A stretch of DNA of 64,000 nt from Singulisphaera sp. GP187 (GTDB taxonomy: Bacteria > Planctomycetota > Planctomycetia > Isosphaerales > Isosphaeraceae). Under the pieces are notes generated by a model. That model had not been told where the DNA came from, did not search any database, and saw only the letters and a program-made list of their open reading frames with translations. The number at the start of each line of letters is the position of its first letter. The first letter of the stretch is position 1. A program made the position numbers and the translations under genes. The stretch covers positions 907,501 to 971,500 of the forward strand of contig NZ_FSRB01000001.1 of assembly GCF_900129635.1 (NCBI RefSeq), in the 5' to 3' direction. Of this stretch, positions 51,225 through 60,778 are shown in pieces.

Positions 51225-52709
51225 ATGAACGTCCAGTCGATTCGCCGGTCACTTAGCGCCATCGAGACCCCTTGGCTTGCGCTCGGGATCTTCGAAGGCG
51301 AGTCCGAACCCCCGCTCGCGGTCCGGGAGCTCGCGCTGGGCGAGTGGATCGGCCGCCTTGTCGCCGCCAAGGAGCTGTCCGGCGGCCTCGGTGATTTGAC
51401 TCCCTTGCTCGGAGCCCATACGCCGGCGACCGAGGGGGTCCTCATCTTCGGCCTGGGACCGAAAGCGCGGTTCGATGCCGGCGCGGCGTTTGCCGCGGGG
51501 GTGGCCGTCGGCAAGCGGCTCGCCGGCAAACCGAGGGAGTCGGTGTCGGTGGTGTTGCCCGAGGCCGATCGCCCGGACGTCATCGCGTCGGCCCTGGTCG
51601 AGGGCCTGATCGTCGGCACTCAGGGGCCTGGCCTGCGAAAGACCGAACCGAGCCGGCACCCGTTCGGCACCTTGCAGTTGATCTCGCCTCCGAACGAGGC
51701 GCTGGAGGCCGACCTGGCCGCGGCGGTCGAGCGCGGTGGGATCGTCGGTCAGGCGGTTAACCTGGCGCGCGAGCTGACGAATACTCCGCCCTCCGAGAAG
51801 CCGCCCACGAAGCTGGCCGCCCGTGCCGCCGAGGTGGCCGTGGCCGCCGGCCTGGGTGTTTCGGTTTGGGACGAACCGAAAATTCGCGAGGAACAGTTCG
51901 GGGGCCTGCTTGGCGTCGCCGCCGGTTCGGCCGAGCCGCCCGCGTTCGTCGTGCTCGACTATCGTCAAGGGGGAGACCGTCCCACCCTGGCCCTGGTCGG
52001 CAAGGGGGTCACGTTCGACTCCGGCGGTCTTTCCCTCAAGCCGAGCGCTTCGATGGAAGACATGAAGAGCGACATGACGGGCGCGGCGGTGGTGCTGGCG
52101 ACCTTGGTCGCCGTGGCCCAGCTCAAGCTGCCCGTGAACCTCGTCGGCTACATGGTCATGACCGAGAACATGACCGGCGGCAAGGCGATGAAGCTGGGGG
52201 ACGTGCTCTCGATTCGCAACGGGAAGACCGTCGAGGTGCTCAACACCGACGCTGAAGGAAGGCTGATTCTGGCCGACGCGCTGAGCTATGCCGTCGAGCA
52301 GAAGCCCGCTCGCGTCCTCAACCTCGCCACCCTCACAGGGGCCTGCCTGGTCGCCGTGGGAACCAAGATCGCCGGCCTGTTCAGCAACGACGACTCGTTC
52401 GCTCAAGAGGTGCAGGACGCGGGCCGTCAGACGGGCGAGCGAACCTGGCGGTTGCCGCTCGACGAGGACTTCAAGGACGCGATCAAGAGCCAGGTCGCCG
52501 ACCTGAAGAACGTGGGAGGAAAGTGGGGAGGCGCGAGCACCGCGGCCAAGTTCCTCGAGCAATTCGTCGGTCAGACCGCCTGGGTCCACCTCGATATCGC
52601 GGGACCAAGCTGGGCGGACGCCGACTCGGCGACTCGTGACGCCGGCGGGACCGGTTGCTTCGTACGGACTCTCGTGGCACTGGTGGAAGCATCACTGCGC
52701 AAGCAATGA
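51225..52709 (+). CDS. pepA: Leucyl aminopeptidase (M17 family)
   Basis: 494 residues from ATG 51225; the open frame from 51156 has no support. Two-metal M17 peptidase: VGKGVTFDSGGLSLKPSASM (metal/catalytic Lys near residue 263 and Asp), DMKSDMTGAA, and the signature NTDAEGRLILADAL near 339-352 with the active-site Arg and metal-binding Asp/Glu. The N-terminal half is the variable domain. The length matches the family (about 480-500). Releases N-terminal residues from peptides in the cytoplasm. The divergent PEGA gene shares its promoter region. Confidence 0.96.
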   Translation: MNVQSIRRSLSAIETPWLALGIFEGESEPPLAVRELALGEWIGRLVAAKELSGGLGDLTPLLGAHTPATEGVLIFGLGPKARFDAGAAFAAGVAVGKRLAGKPRESVSVVLPEADRPDVIASALVEGLIVGTQGPGLRKTEPSRHPFGTLQLISPPNEALEADLAAAVERGGIVGQAVNLARELTNTPPSEKPPTKLAARAAEVAVAAGLGVSVWDEPKIREEQFGGLLGVAAGSAEPPAFVVLDYRQGGDRPTLALVGKGVTFDSGGLSLKPSASMEDMKSDMTGAAVVLATLVAVAQLKLPVNLVGYMVMTENMTGGKAMKLGDVLSIRNGKTVEVLNTDAEGRLILADALSYAVEQKPARVLNLATLTGACLVAVGTKIAGLFSNDDSFAQEVQDAGRQTGERTWRLPLDEDFKDAIKSQVADLKNVGGKWGGASTAAKFLEQFVGQTAWVHLDIAGPSWADADSATRDAGGTGCFVRTLVALVEASLRKQ

Positions 52710-52774
52710 TCGTTCGCTGAGGAAGGCCCGAGTTCGCGAAGAAAAAAAACAAGAATCAGACGGAGGGTGGGGTG

Positions 52775-53230
52775 CTAACCGGCATGCGCGAGTCGCGAGG
52801 CCAGGAGGCATTCAATCCTCCGGCTATTGATGTCGAGCGCCTCGAGGATTTCGAGAACCTCTTCCATGGGCAGATCGTTGTCGATGGCCCAGTTGAGGAT
52901 GTCGAGATTTTCCCGCCCTGCTTTCAACCGATCGAGGATCTCGTCGATCAGCAACGAATCTTGGAAAGCCCGTTGCAGGAGCCCAAAATCGTTGTGGTCG
53001 AGCTCGATCCAGAAGGTCCGTCCCTGAAGGTGCTCGAGCCAGCGGTCCCGGAGGAACCCGTTCCAGTGCTCGCGGACCCAACAGCGGATGGCCCACTCAC
53101 CGAGATCTCGTCCCGCCTTCTCGCTCTCGATCCACTTGTGGCGTTGGGCTTCCACCTCGCCACAATCGTGAACACTCAAGCGAACACTAGGCCGGACTGT
53201 GTGAGCGACGGAAAAACTACATCGACTCAT
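52775..53230 (-). CDS. Conserved planctomycete hypothetical protein
   Basis: 151 residues, soluble, helical, rich in Trp and charged residues: EAQRHKWIESEKAGRDLGEW, then AIRCWVREHWNGFLRDRWLE and HLQGRTFWIELDHNDFGLLQ. I recall closely similar sequences from other planctomycetes annotated only as hypothetical. No catalytic motif is visible. The end (LASRLAHAG) lies 65 bp from the convergent aminopeptidase stop. Downstream partners cannot be inferred. Confidence 0.75.
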   Translation of the reverse strand: MSRCSFSVAHTVRPSVRLSVHDCGEVEAQRHKWIESEKAGRDLGEWAIRCWVREHWNGFLRDRWLEHLQGRTFWIELDHNDFGLLQRAFQDSLLIDEILDRLKAGRENLDILNWAIDNDLPMEEVLEILEALDINSRRIECLLASRLAHAG

Positions 53231-53940
53231 TGAGACCTCCGAATGGATCTCTTGCTTGATCTCAGATCAATGAATTTGAATCAACGCACTCGTCGGCTTT
53301 CATTCGGTCGTTCCTCGGGGAAAATTCAATTTCGCTTCCCTGCAAGGATCGCCACGTTAGTTATTTATTCCTAGAAACGAACTCATTGAATCGTTTCCGC
53401 CTCTGTAAAGTCTAGCGATCTTATCCAAAGGGGCGATCGCTCGCAAGCCGACTCGCTCAAGTTCATCGGTTGCCCCACCGCTTGGCCTCGGTGCCCCGCC
53501 GTCGCTTTGGGTCGACGAATTCCCCACTCCACACCCCCAAGGGATACGAGGGGACGCAAAACGGAACGGAATCGAGAAAAAAGCGACGGTCTCGCACACG
53601 ACTTTGGCTCGCTGTTCCTCGTCTCGGGAGATATCGGTCGTAAGGGTAGGGTCGAGTGAGCTGAGGACCGGCATCTTTGCAAACCACGTTGGGGGCACGA
53701 GATGGATCGCTGAAGTTTGATGTGTTTGTGGGGCCGCCATGAACCGTTCCTTGGGTCGAGGCGGTTTTGGGAACGAACTCTCAAGCATTCACCGGGTTGA
53801 TCGGGACGTGAACCTTATCAGACTGCAATTCCGGTGCCGTGGAGCTCGATATCAGGGTGGGAATTCGGTCGTTGTCGGTTCTTGGAGGGGAGGCAGGCTC
53901 ACGCGGATTTTATGCCGCGGACCCTACTCATGCAGGCTGC
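53231..53940. other. Long non-coding stretch (possible decayed repeat)
   Basis: 710 bp without a convincing gene. A minus-strand frame (FVDPKRRRGTEAKRWGNR, around 53463-53530) matches a peptide I recall from translated repeats in other planctomycete genomes, so this part may be a dispersed repeat. The weaker open frames at 53357-53788 have no family-like features. Confidence 0.35.
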
Positions 53941-55914
53941 TTAGGATTCGGTCTCGAGGGTTGGGAACCAGGCGAGCGAGCGGCCGATCAGGGCGGCGAC
54001 GCCCGTGCGACCGATGGCGACGGGGCCGAGGGGCTGATCCGCCACGGCACGCCAGTTGACGCGACCCGAGAGGTCGGTGCAGATCAGGTGAACCCCTTGG
54101 CGGGAGACGCGCCAGGCCTGGCCTTCGTGAGGGCCCGCGCCGAAGACATCGTGGGGAATGTCGGATGCGCGGCTCTGGCCGCGGAGATGGCCCGCGCCAT
54201 CGAACGCCATGGTGCGCCCGTCGGGGGCCGCGACCATCGCGATCGAACCGAGCCGATGGAGTTGCCATCCTTCCCAGGGGATCGGCGACTGCCAGTGGAC
54301 TTTTCCCTTGCGATCGTGACCGCGGAGGACCTGAGCCCGACGAGCCAGCGTCACCCAGGCCACCTGGCTCGGGGATCCGTCGGGGGCCTCGATCAGCAGC
54401 AACGGGTCGGACGGGTTACCCGGCTCGCCTCCGACCGGTTCGCCGGCCGGGTCGAACACGTCGAGCCGCCCGTCCGTCGTGGTGACGGCCGTGAATCCGT
54501 CGGAGCGGATCGCGAAATCTTCCACCGACGAGGCCAGTTCTCGTTTCCAGATCCACCGCCCCGAGAGCGTGGCGCGGCCGATCCGGTCCCGCTCCTGGAC
54601 CACGCCCAAGCCATAGGAATCGGGGTCGATCGCCAGGTGAGTGATCTCGACCAGGCTGAGGTCGACGCGCTGGGCCTTGCTCCGTCGCGCATCATAGAGC
54701 ATGACATGTCGATCGGTCGCCGCAGCGATCCAGCCGGGGGCATTCCGTAGGACCCGTCCGAAGCCGAGGAGCTCGGGCGACTGTCCCAAGTTCTCGCCTT
54801 GGGCCGAGAAGATTTGCAGCCGGTTGGAATTGGTCATGAGCCCGATCCGAGCCGGATCGTCGAGCACGGTCAGCACGGCGGACTCGGCCTGTTCGTCGGT
54901 CGAGGCGACCGGGAGCGACCAGGCCGGCGCACGCATCGACGAGGCGCCGGGACGGGGCGACGCGGCCTTCGACTCCGGGGCCGTCCGAGGCGTCGTTCGC
55001 GAGCCACCGTAGAGATCGAGCCGGACGATCTCGCCCGTGGCGTGGCCATGAATCAGGTAACGCCCCAGCGGGTCGGCTTCGAGGGCGATCGCGGGGCGAG
55101 ACAACATCGTCTTCCAGCGCACTCCTCCGGAGGAGCTCAGGACGGCCAGTTCTCCTTCCAGGGTCGAGACTGCGATCATCCGGCCCGCGAAGTCGGGGAC
55201 GGCGTGCGCGGCGGTACCGCCGAGGTGGTACGCCCCTTCGTTACCCCCGCGGATATCGAAGCGCTGAATTCCGTAGGTGAAGCAGCTCGCCAGGATCATT
55301 CCGCCATCGCCGGTGGTGGTCAGCCGGCCGACGTTGGACATCAGCGACTCTTCCCAGGCGACTTCAGCGGCGAGCTTCCCGGCCGTCGCGCCCGGCTCGA
55401 GGTCGATCCCGACGAGCATCCCGTAGGTCGCGGCCCCGAGCAGAAAGGGGCGGTCCGGAACAAACACGAGGTGCGCCATCGCGTGGCGGGTCTCGAGCCG
55501 GCCCGCCTGCTTTCCATGCCGGTTATAGAACTGAATCATGCTGAGTCGCGAGCCGACCGCGAGGTAGCGCCCGTGCGGGTCGATGGCCAGGTTGGTCGCG
55601 TCCGGAGGTGCCTGGCGATCGGCGATCATGTCGAGATCGGCCCCGAGAAACCAGAGCCGCGACCCTTCGCCCAGCAAGGCAATGAAGGCACCGTTGTCAC
55701 TGATCGCACCGGTGATGACCCGATCCGGCGCCCGCGAGACCGAGCGGTGATTGCCGAGCAGGTCGAGCAAATAGAGCTGCCCTCGCTCGTCCCAGGCGAG
55801 GATGGTCCCGGCCTCGCGGGCCAAGGCCATCCCCTTGAGGGGGGCATCGGTATGGACCGTCCAGGCCGGAACGGGGTCGATCCGAGTCTGCTGCCGGCCG
55901 GAAATTTCGGGCAT
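53941..55914 (-). CDS. WD40/beta-propeller-like hypothetical protein
   Basis: 657 residues, no signal peptide, so cytoplasmic. Repeating units resemble WD40/PQQ-type blades: GMALAREAGTILAWDERGQL, NLAIDPHGRYLAVGSRLSMI, GRYLIHGHATGEIVRLDLYG, AIRSDGFTAVTTTDGRLDVF, each with alternating hydrophobic strands and an Asp-containing turn. I count about ten to twelve candidate blades, so two propellers are possible. The role is unknown; such proteins in planctomycetes often accompany kinase- or type VI-like regulators, but no partner is near. Confidence 0.75.
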   Translation of the reverse strand: MPEISGRQQTRIDPVPAWTVHTDAPLKGMALAREAGTILAWDERGQLYLLDLLGNHRSVSRAPDRVITGAISDNGAFIALLGEGSRLWFLGADLDMIADRQAPPDATNLAIDPHGRYLAVGSRLSMIQFYNRHGKQAGRLETRHAMAHLVFVPDRPFLLGAATYGMLVGIDLEPGATAGKLAAEVAWEESLMSNVGRLTTTGDGGMILASCFTYGIQRFDIRGGNEGAYHLGGTAAHAVPDFAGRMIAVSTLEGELAVLSSSGGVRWKTMLSRPAIALEADPLGRYLIHGHATGEIVRLDLYGGSRTTPRTAPESKAASPRPGASSMRAPAWSLPVASTDEQAESAVLTVLDDPARIGLMTNSNRLQIFSAQGENLGQSPELLGFGRVLRNAPGWIAAATDRHVMLYDARRSKAQRVDLSLVEITHLAIDPDSYGLGVVQERDRIGRATLSGRWIWKRELASSVEDFAIRSDGFTAVTTTDGRLDVFDPAGEPVGGEPGNPSDPLLLIEAPDGSPSQVAWVTLARRAQVLRGHDRKGKVHWQSPIPWEGWQLHRLGSIAMVAAPDGRTMAFDGAGHLRGQSRASDIPHDVFGAGPHEGQAWRVSRQGVHLICTDLSGRVNWRAVADQPLGPVAIGRTGVAALIGRSLAWFPTLETES

Positions 55915-56120
55915 CGTCGATCCCGTTAATGAGCAAATCTCGTCTCAAGCCAGCGCGGTCACCCACAAGACGTTTCAAGGAAAACCGTCACCCGAGGCTT
56001 GGAGCGTTTGAGGTTCGAGGGGATCCCTGTCACCTCGTTCCGTCTGTGATCCATTCGATCGAAAATCGCTTTAAGCGGATGGAGCTGGTCTTTCTTGACA
56101 TTGAATGATGTGCAAGCCCC

Positions 56121-56199
56121 GGGTGCCACGGGTTGTACCCAACCCGTGAGCCAAAAACCCGGGCGATTGCTCACGGGCTGAGTCCAACCCGTGGCACCC
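56121..56199. repeat. Dispersed palindrome GGGTGCCACGGGTTG, second copy
   Basis: Outer arms at 56121-56135 and 56185-56199 (GGGTGCCACGGGTTG / complement), with nested inner arms CCCGTGAGC / GCTCACGGG around 56143-56178. The same core forms the perfect palindrome at 50306-50355. It lies in the 349-bp gap (55915-56263) downstream of the S41 protease gene on the minus strand, which otherwise has no gene. Confidence 0.75.
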
Positions 56200-56263
56200 A
56201 GCGGTCTTTGCATCGCCGCGGTTGTCCCTCAAAAATCAAAGGCAACGGGACCAACGGAACGGC

Positions 56264-57982
56264 TTAGCGAGCGGCATTCAGCCGCCGTTTGGCCAGTTCC
56301 ATGGCTTTCACGAGTGCGGTGTCGTGAAGCGGATCGCCCGGGGTTTCTTCGAGTTGAGGAGTGTCGGTGCCAGTGCCGGACGCGGCGGCCGAGTCGGCCG
56401 AGTCGGCCGCGGGCTTGGCGGCGACGTGCACCTTGATGTCGGGGGCTACGCCTTGCTCGCTGTAAGGTTGGTCCTTGGGCGAGTAGAACTTTGCGGTGGT
56501 CAGCTTCAAGCCGGCCGGTGCGGTTCGCAGGGCGAAGATGCTCTGCACGGAACCCTTGCCGTAGCTCCGCTCGCCGACGATCACCGCGCGGTTGTGATCC
56601 TTCAAGGCACCGGCGAGGATCTCGCTGGCACTGGCGCTGTCGTGGTCGATCAGGACGGTCAAGGGCATGGTCCAGAGTGCTTTGGCGTTGGCCTTGTAGA
56701 CCTGGCTCTGGCCGGGCGCGCGGCCTCTGGTCGAGACGATGATCCCACGATCGATGAACCGTTCGGCCATCTCGACCGCCACGTTGAGCAGTCCGCCGGG
56801 GTTGCCGCGGAGGTCGATCACCAGCGATCGCATGCCTTGACGCCGAAGCGCCGTGATCGCTCGGTCGAGTTCTTCGGTGGAGTTCTTCTGGAACCCGACG
56901 AGCTGAACGTAGCCGATTCCACTGGCCGGGTCGACGATCTTGGACTGTGCGACGCTCTCGACCTCAACGTGCCGGCGGACGATCCGGAACGACTTGGTCG
57001 AGCCGTCGGACCGCAAGATTTGGAGATCGATGGGGGTCCCCTCTGCCCCTTGGAGTCGACCGGCCGCCTCATCGAGACTGAGGCCGCGCACCGCCAGCTC
57101 ACCAACGCGGGTAATCTGGTCGCCCACCTTCAAGCCCGCTTCGGCGGCGGGGCCGCCTCGGATCACACCGACGAGGCGAAGGCCCTCGGTATCAAGCTTG
57201 AGCTCGATGCCGAGGCCGACGAAATTGCCGTCGATCATCGCATAAAGATCATCGAGTTTGTCGGGAGTGAGATAACTCGTATAGTCATCCAGCGAGTCGC
57301 ACGCCCCGTAGGTGAACTCGAGGATCACCGCGGAGGCTCCGAGATGAAGCGCCTTGGCCGCCAAGTCGCAGACGGCGAGGACTTCGGTCTGGGCCGACGA
57401 TCGGTCCGGGGTCGTGATCCGAGAGCGCCGGGCGCGGAGGGCGTCTCGGAGCCACTGGACCCGGGTGGCGTCGACGGTGCCGGCGTTGGTCCGGAGGAAC
57501 TCAGGATCGCGGAGGGCGACCTCGAAGTTGTCGAAGCCACGGCGCACCAAGGGCTCGAACGGGACCGGGTCGACGTAGTGGGTCTCGATCCGCTCGAGCA
57601 GCTCGTCGTAGAGCGCCAGCGATTTTTCTTGAGGGAGACGGAGCAGGACGTTGCGGAAGCTCTGGTCCTGGTAGCGGCGCACCAGCTTATAGTGGGTTTC
57701 GCAAAGCCGGCGGCGCTTGACGAAGTCAACCTCGTTGGGCCAGGTCTCGAGCGCGTCGGTATAGGCGTGGATTGCGGCTTGCCAGTTCTTCTGACGCTCA
57801 AAGTCGAGGGCGCGTTCGAACGCGGCTTTCGGGTCGTGTTGCGGGTCCGACGCCGATGCGTCCGCGGAAGCTTGGGGCTGGGACGACTCCAAAGGAGGGG
57901 CCGACCACACGACCGGCGGGCTCATCCAGGCGATTGTCGCCAGGAGAAGCCAGGCCGCTCGGCATGAAACCATGGGTCGCAT
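56264..57982 (-). CDS. S41 family C-terminal processing peptidase (CtpA/Prc-like)
   Basis: 572 residues from ATG 57982 (GGAGG 10 nt upstream); the frame upstream to 58072 is not needed. Signal-type hydrophobic stretch about 8-27. A TPR-like pair (about 50-90) precedes the helical region, then a PDZ domain at about 250-340 (GNFVGLGIELKLDTEGLRLV, GGPAAEAGLKVGDQITRVGE). The S41 core has LVIDLRGNPGGLL, the catalytic Ser449 in LIDHDSASASEILAGAL, and Lys476 in GERSYGKGSVQ, the Ser/Lys dyad of Tsp/CtpA. Probably trims or degrades periplasmic proteins. Confidence 0.94.
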   Translation of the reverse strand: MRPMVSCRAAWLLLATIAWMSPPVVWSAPPLESSQPQASADASASDPQHDPKAAFERALDFERQKNWQAAIHAYTDALETWPNEVDFVKRRRLCETHYKLVRRYQDQSFRNVLLRLPQEKSLALYDELLERIETHYVDPVPFEPLVRRGFDNFEVALRDPEFLRTNAGTVDATRVQWLRDALRARRSRITTPDRSSAQTEVLAVCDLAAKALHLGASAVILEFTYGACDSLDDYTSYLTPDKLDDLYAMIDGNFVGLGIELKLDTEGLRLVGVIRGGPAAEAGLKVGDQITRVGELAVRGLSLDEAAGRLQGAEGTPIDLQILRSDGSTKSFRIVRRHVEVESVAQSKIVDPASGIGYVQLVGFQKNSTEELDRAITALRRQGMRSLVIDLRGNPGGLLNVAVEMAERFIDRGIIVSTRGRAPGQSQVYKANAKALWTMPLTVLIDHDSASASEILAGALKDHNRAVIVGERSYGKGSVQSIFALRTAPAGLKLTTAKFYSPKDQPYSEQGVAPDIKVHVAAKPAADSADSAAASGTGTDTPQLEETPGDPLHDTALVKAMELAKRRLNAAR

Positions 57983-59146
57983 CGCCGACGATCCTCCGAC
58001 TCGGGAGCGTGGCCGAGGGACCGTCAGGCTGGGTGGAAGAGCTCTCGAACCGAAGACGAGAGGGGGCCGCACGTCACGGCTGAGGGCTCAGCCGCCGCAA
58101 GGATTCGTCAGGGTGATCGATCGCCGAACCGTACCGGGGCCTCATGATCCGTCCGCGCACCGCTCCATGGTTGCCATTCGATGGGGCTGCTCAATGATTG
58201 GCGGGCACGGCAACGGATCAGCACAACGCCGAAGCGTCAAATGCCTTTCTTTCGCCGGTCCGGAAGGGGGAAACGAGTCTCCTCTCGCACCCCCTCTGAA
58301 AGACGATTATATCACACACAATAACGGGACAAGGGGAAGGCGGAAAACTCCCGGTCAGGTTCGTCGCAAACTCGCGGATTTCTCCCTTTTTTGTTTCCAG
58401 AAGATTCGCGACCTCGCGTTTGTGCCACTCCTATCGGATACCCACAACCGCGTCGACAAGGGAAAGCGGGGCGACCTTGAGGACGGCGACCGTGGCCGCC
58501 GGTCCCGAGGACACTCGCCCGTCAGCAGGGTCGCACGATCCCCCCCTCCTTTTCCCGCGACCTACAATCGATGGGTTGGGGCTTCGCCCTCATGAATCGT
58601 TAGGAGGGGGCCGGTTCGGTTTAACCCACCAGGTTTGCCGGTTCGCACGATTGATTTGCCTGCAAGGGATCCGGCAAGTTGGTGGTTCGGTCGCTCGCCC
58701 CCGCCGATTTCCCTCAAGAACCGACGACGCGAGGGCGATGACTTTTTCAAGAGTAGCGATCAGTGGGGATGGAGCGTTCGCGCACGTGGGTGCGTGGGAG
58801 GATTGGCTGAGGAATTTGATGGCGATTGTGCGAAAATGCTCAAGTGGTGATTGGGAACCGTGATCGCTCACGGGAACAAGGCCGAGGGCGCGAGTCTTTC
58901 CGCTCGAGTTGAGCGATGTCCCTCGTCCACTCAGGACGTGATTGACGGTCTGTTGCGTAGCGTTGAGTGCCGCCGTGACAATGATCCGGCGTCCCACGTT
59001 CGGCGTCCCACGCGAGTCGTCGGTTTTTGGGGATACCTGAACCGCGGTGCAAGAAGTGAAAAAATGATAATATTGGTTATTGTTGTTGGGGGTAAGAGAA
59101 CAAGAGTCGGTGGACACCTTGATCGGTTTCAGAACGGGAGTCGTTA
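57983..59146. other. Long intergenic region, divergent promoters
   Basis: About 1160 bp between the divergent S41 gene and the TPR gene. No convincing gene; longer open frames here have no family-like features. On the minus strand a TATAAT box lies at 58306-58311 (as ATTATA on the plus strand), about 320 bp before the S41 start. The plus-strand part near 59060-59090 is AT-rich (AAAATGATAATATTGGTTAT) and may promote the TPR gene. Confidence 0.4.
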
Positions 59147-60580
59147 ATGTCTCGCAAGCGCAACTTCAAGGCGCGGACGGAAAGGTATTCCTCTCTTGCC
59201 GAATCACCAACTCGGGGCTCGACCGAGCCATCGCGAAGCCACCTGATTCCGAAGGATGAGGACCGATTGAGTCACGCGACCGAAGCAATCCCGGCCGGAA
59301 TCGTGCGTGAGAACGAGGCGGTCGTGAGTGCCCGCGAGCGGCTTGCCCTTCAGAAGCAGGCCATTGGGGAGCATCACCCCGATTATGCCACGGGGTTAAA
59401 TCAACTCGCGATGCTTTTGATCATGCATGGCGATCCCGATCGGGCCGAGCCATTGCTGAGGCAGGCGCTCGAGATTCGCAGGGAGGTGCTGGGCGAGAAG
59501 CATGCTGACTTTGCCACGAACCTGAGCAGTCTCGCCGGCCTGTTCTGGGCGCGGGGCGATCTCGATGGCGCGGAACCTTTGATGCGCCAGGCGCTTGACA
59601 TTCGCTGGGATGTGCTCGGCAGCAATCACCCCAAGACGACCACGACCCTGAATAGTCTCGAACAGCTCCTCCGCGCCAAGCAGGATTGGGAGGGAGTCGA
59701 CCGACCCGCCGCGGCCCCTTCGTCGGTCCGCCCGCCCGCTGCTCCTGGCGTTGAGGTTGTCGAACCGGCACCTGCTCCCGCGCTTGCGGCTTCGGTTTCG
59801 ACCGACGTTCCGGCGGAACCACCGGCGGACGAGCCGATGGTTCCCCCTCAACGCCTCGAGCCGGCCATGGAGGAACTGTCGGCCGGAGCGGCCTCGGCTG
59901 ACGAGGTCGAGGCGAGGCCGGTCGGTTCGCGACCGGAGCCGGGGGTTGCGACATCGCGGACCCGTGATGAATTGATCGGTCGGCAAGCGGCGCTCGCGGC
60001 TCAGTTCGCTCGCGTGGGAGAGCGGCTCGCCCGGGAAGCGGAAGAATGGAAGGCGGGGGGAGCGCCCCCTTCGCCGGCCTTGATCGAGGAACTCGACGTC
60101 TGCGGACGCGACTTCGAGCAACTTCGCGCTGAGGTCGTCCAGTTGGCCGATTCACTGGGGGCGGCGAGCGAGCCGACTCCGTTGGCGAACCTGGACGAGA
60201 TCACCCATCTGCTTCAGTTCCTTGGCGAAGCCGAGGGCCGCCAGGCCCAGCTCGAGGCGGTGCGCGGCCAGGCGTTGGCGACGCTCGATCGTGTGCTTGC
60301 GCTGGCCGCCGCCGATGGGAGCGAGTTTGCTCCGCTCGTCGCCTGCCAGGCGAGGGCCAGAGCGGATCGCACGGCCATTGCCGAGGCCTCTGTGCTCGAG
60401 CTCCCGGCCGACGCGACCCGGCTGGCCGAAGGGGATCACCCGTTCCACTCACTCCTGACCTTGGTGGAGGAGGGCGGCCTGAGCGATGACCTCTGGACGG
60501 CTTCGCTGGAGTCCGTCGAGTCGGAATTCGGCAAACCGCTCTCAGTGGCGGTGGCCCGTTCGAAAATCGTTCGGCCCTGA
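59147..60580 (+). CDS. TPR protein with unrecognised C-terminal domain (copy A)
   Basis: 477 residues. About 60-185 hold kinesin-light-chain-type TPRs (HPDYATGLNQLAMLLIMHGD, AEPLLRQALEIRREVLGEKH, ATNLSSLAGLFWARGDLDGA). A Pro/Ala-rich linker (about 190-265) leads to a helical domain of about 190 residues (about 275-477: FARVGERLAREAEEW, LIEELDVCGRDFEQLR, ALATLDRVLALAAADGSEF, HPFHSLLTLVEE, FGKPLSVAVARSKIV). This C-terminal domain is repeated in the next gene at about 35-40% identity by eye. No signal peptide, so it should be cytoplasmic. Function unknown; TPRs suggest protein binding. Confidence 0.85.
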   Translation: MSRKRNFKARTERYSSLAESPTRGSTEPSRSHLIPKDEDRLSHATEAIPAGIVRENEAVVSARERLALQKQAIGEHHPDYATGLNQLAMLLIMHGDPDRAEPLLRQALEIRREVLGEKHADFATNLSSLAGLFWARGDLDGAEPLMRQALDIRWDVLGSNHPKTTTTLNSLEQLLRAKQDWEGVDRPAAAPSSVRPPAAPGVEVVEPAPAPALAASVSTDVPAEPPADEPMVPPQRLEPAMEELSAGAASADEVEARPVGSRPEPGVATSRTRDELIGRQAALAAQFARVGERLAREAEEWKAGGAPPSPALIEELDVCGRDFEQLRAEVVQLADSLGAASEPTPLANLDEITHLLQFLGEAEGRQAQLEAVRGQALATLDRVLALAAADGSEFAPLVACQARARADRTAIAEASVLELPADATRLAEGDHPFHSLLTLVEEGGLSDDLWTASLESVESEFGKPLSVAVARSKIVRP

Positions 60581-60778
60581 CCTGAAGTGTCCGAAGCGTC
60601 CCCCCCTCGAAGGTCTTGCGTCCGAGGGGAGCCGCCACCATGATCGTGAGGCGAAGCCGCCTGACTCGAACCCCAAACGGCAAACGAGGTGCCGAGGGTT
60701 GACCCCGAATGTCGCACCAACAGCCTGTCGACGAGCGTGCAAGTCGCCCCTACTGGCGAGGCCGCGAGGAGCGATTCA

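Noticed and set aside
53357..53788. 143-codon minus frame in the 700-bp gap
   Set aside because: All three minus frames are open in parts and none has family-like sequence; probably chance in a decayed repeat.
58590..59117. 175-codon minus frame in the long intergenic region
   Set aside because: Very polar, low-complexity composition, weak start and no motif; the region is AT-rich and probably regulatory.
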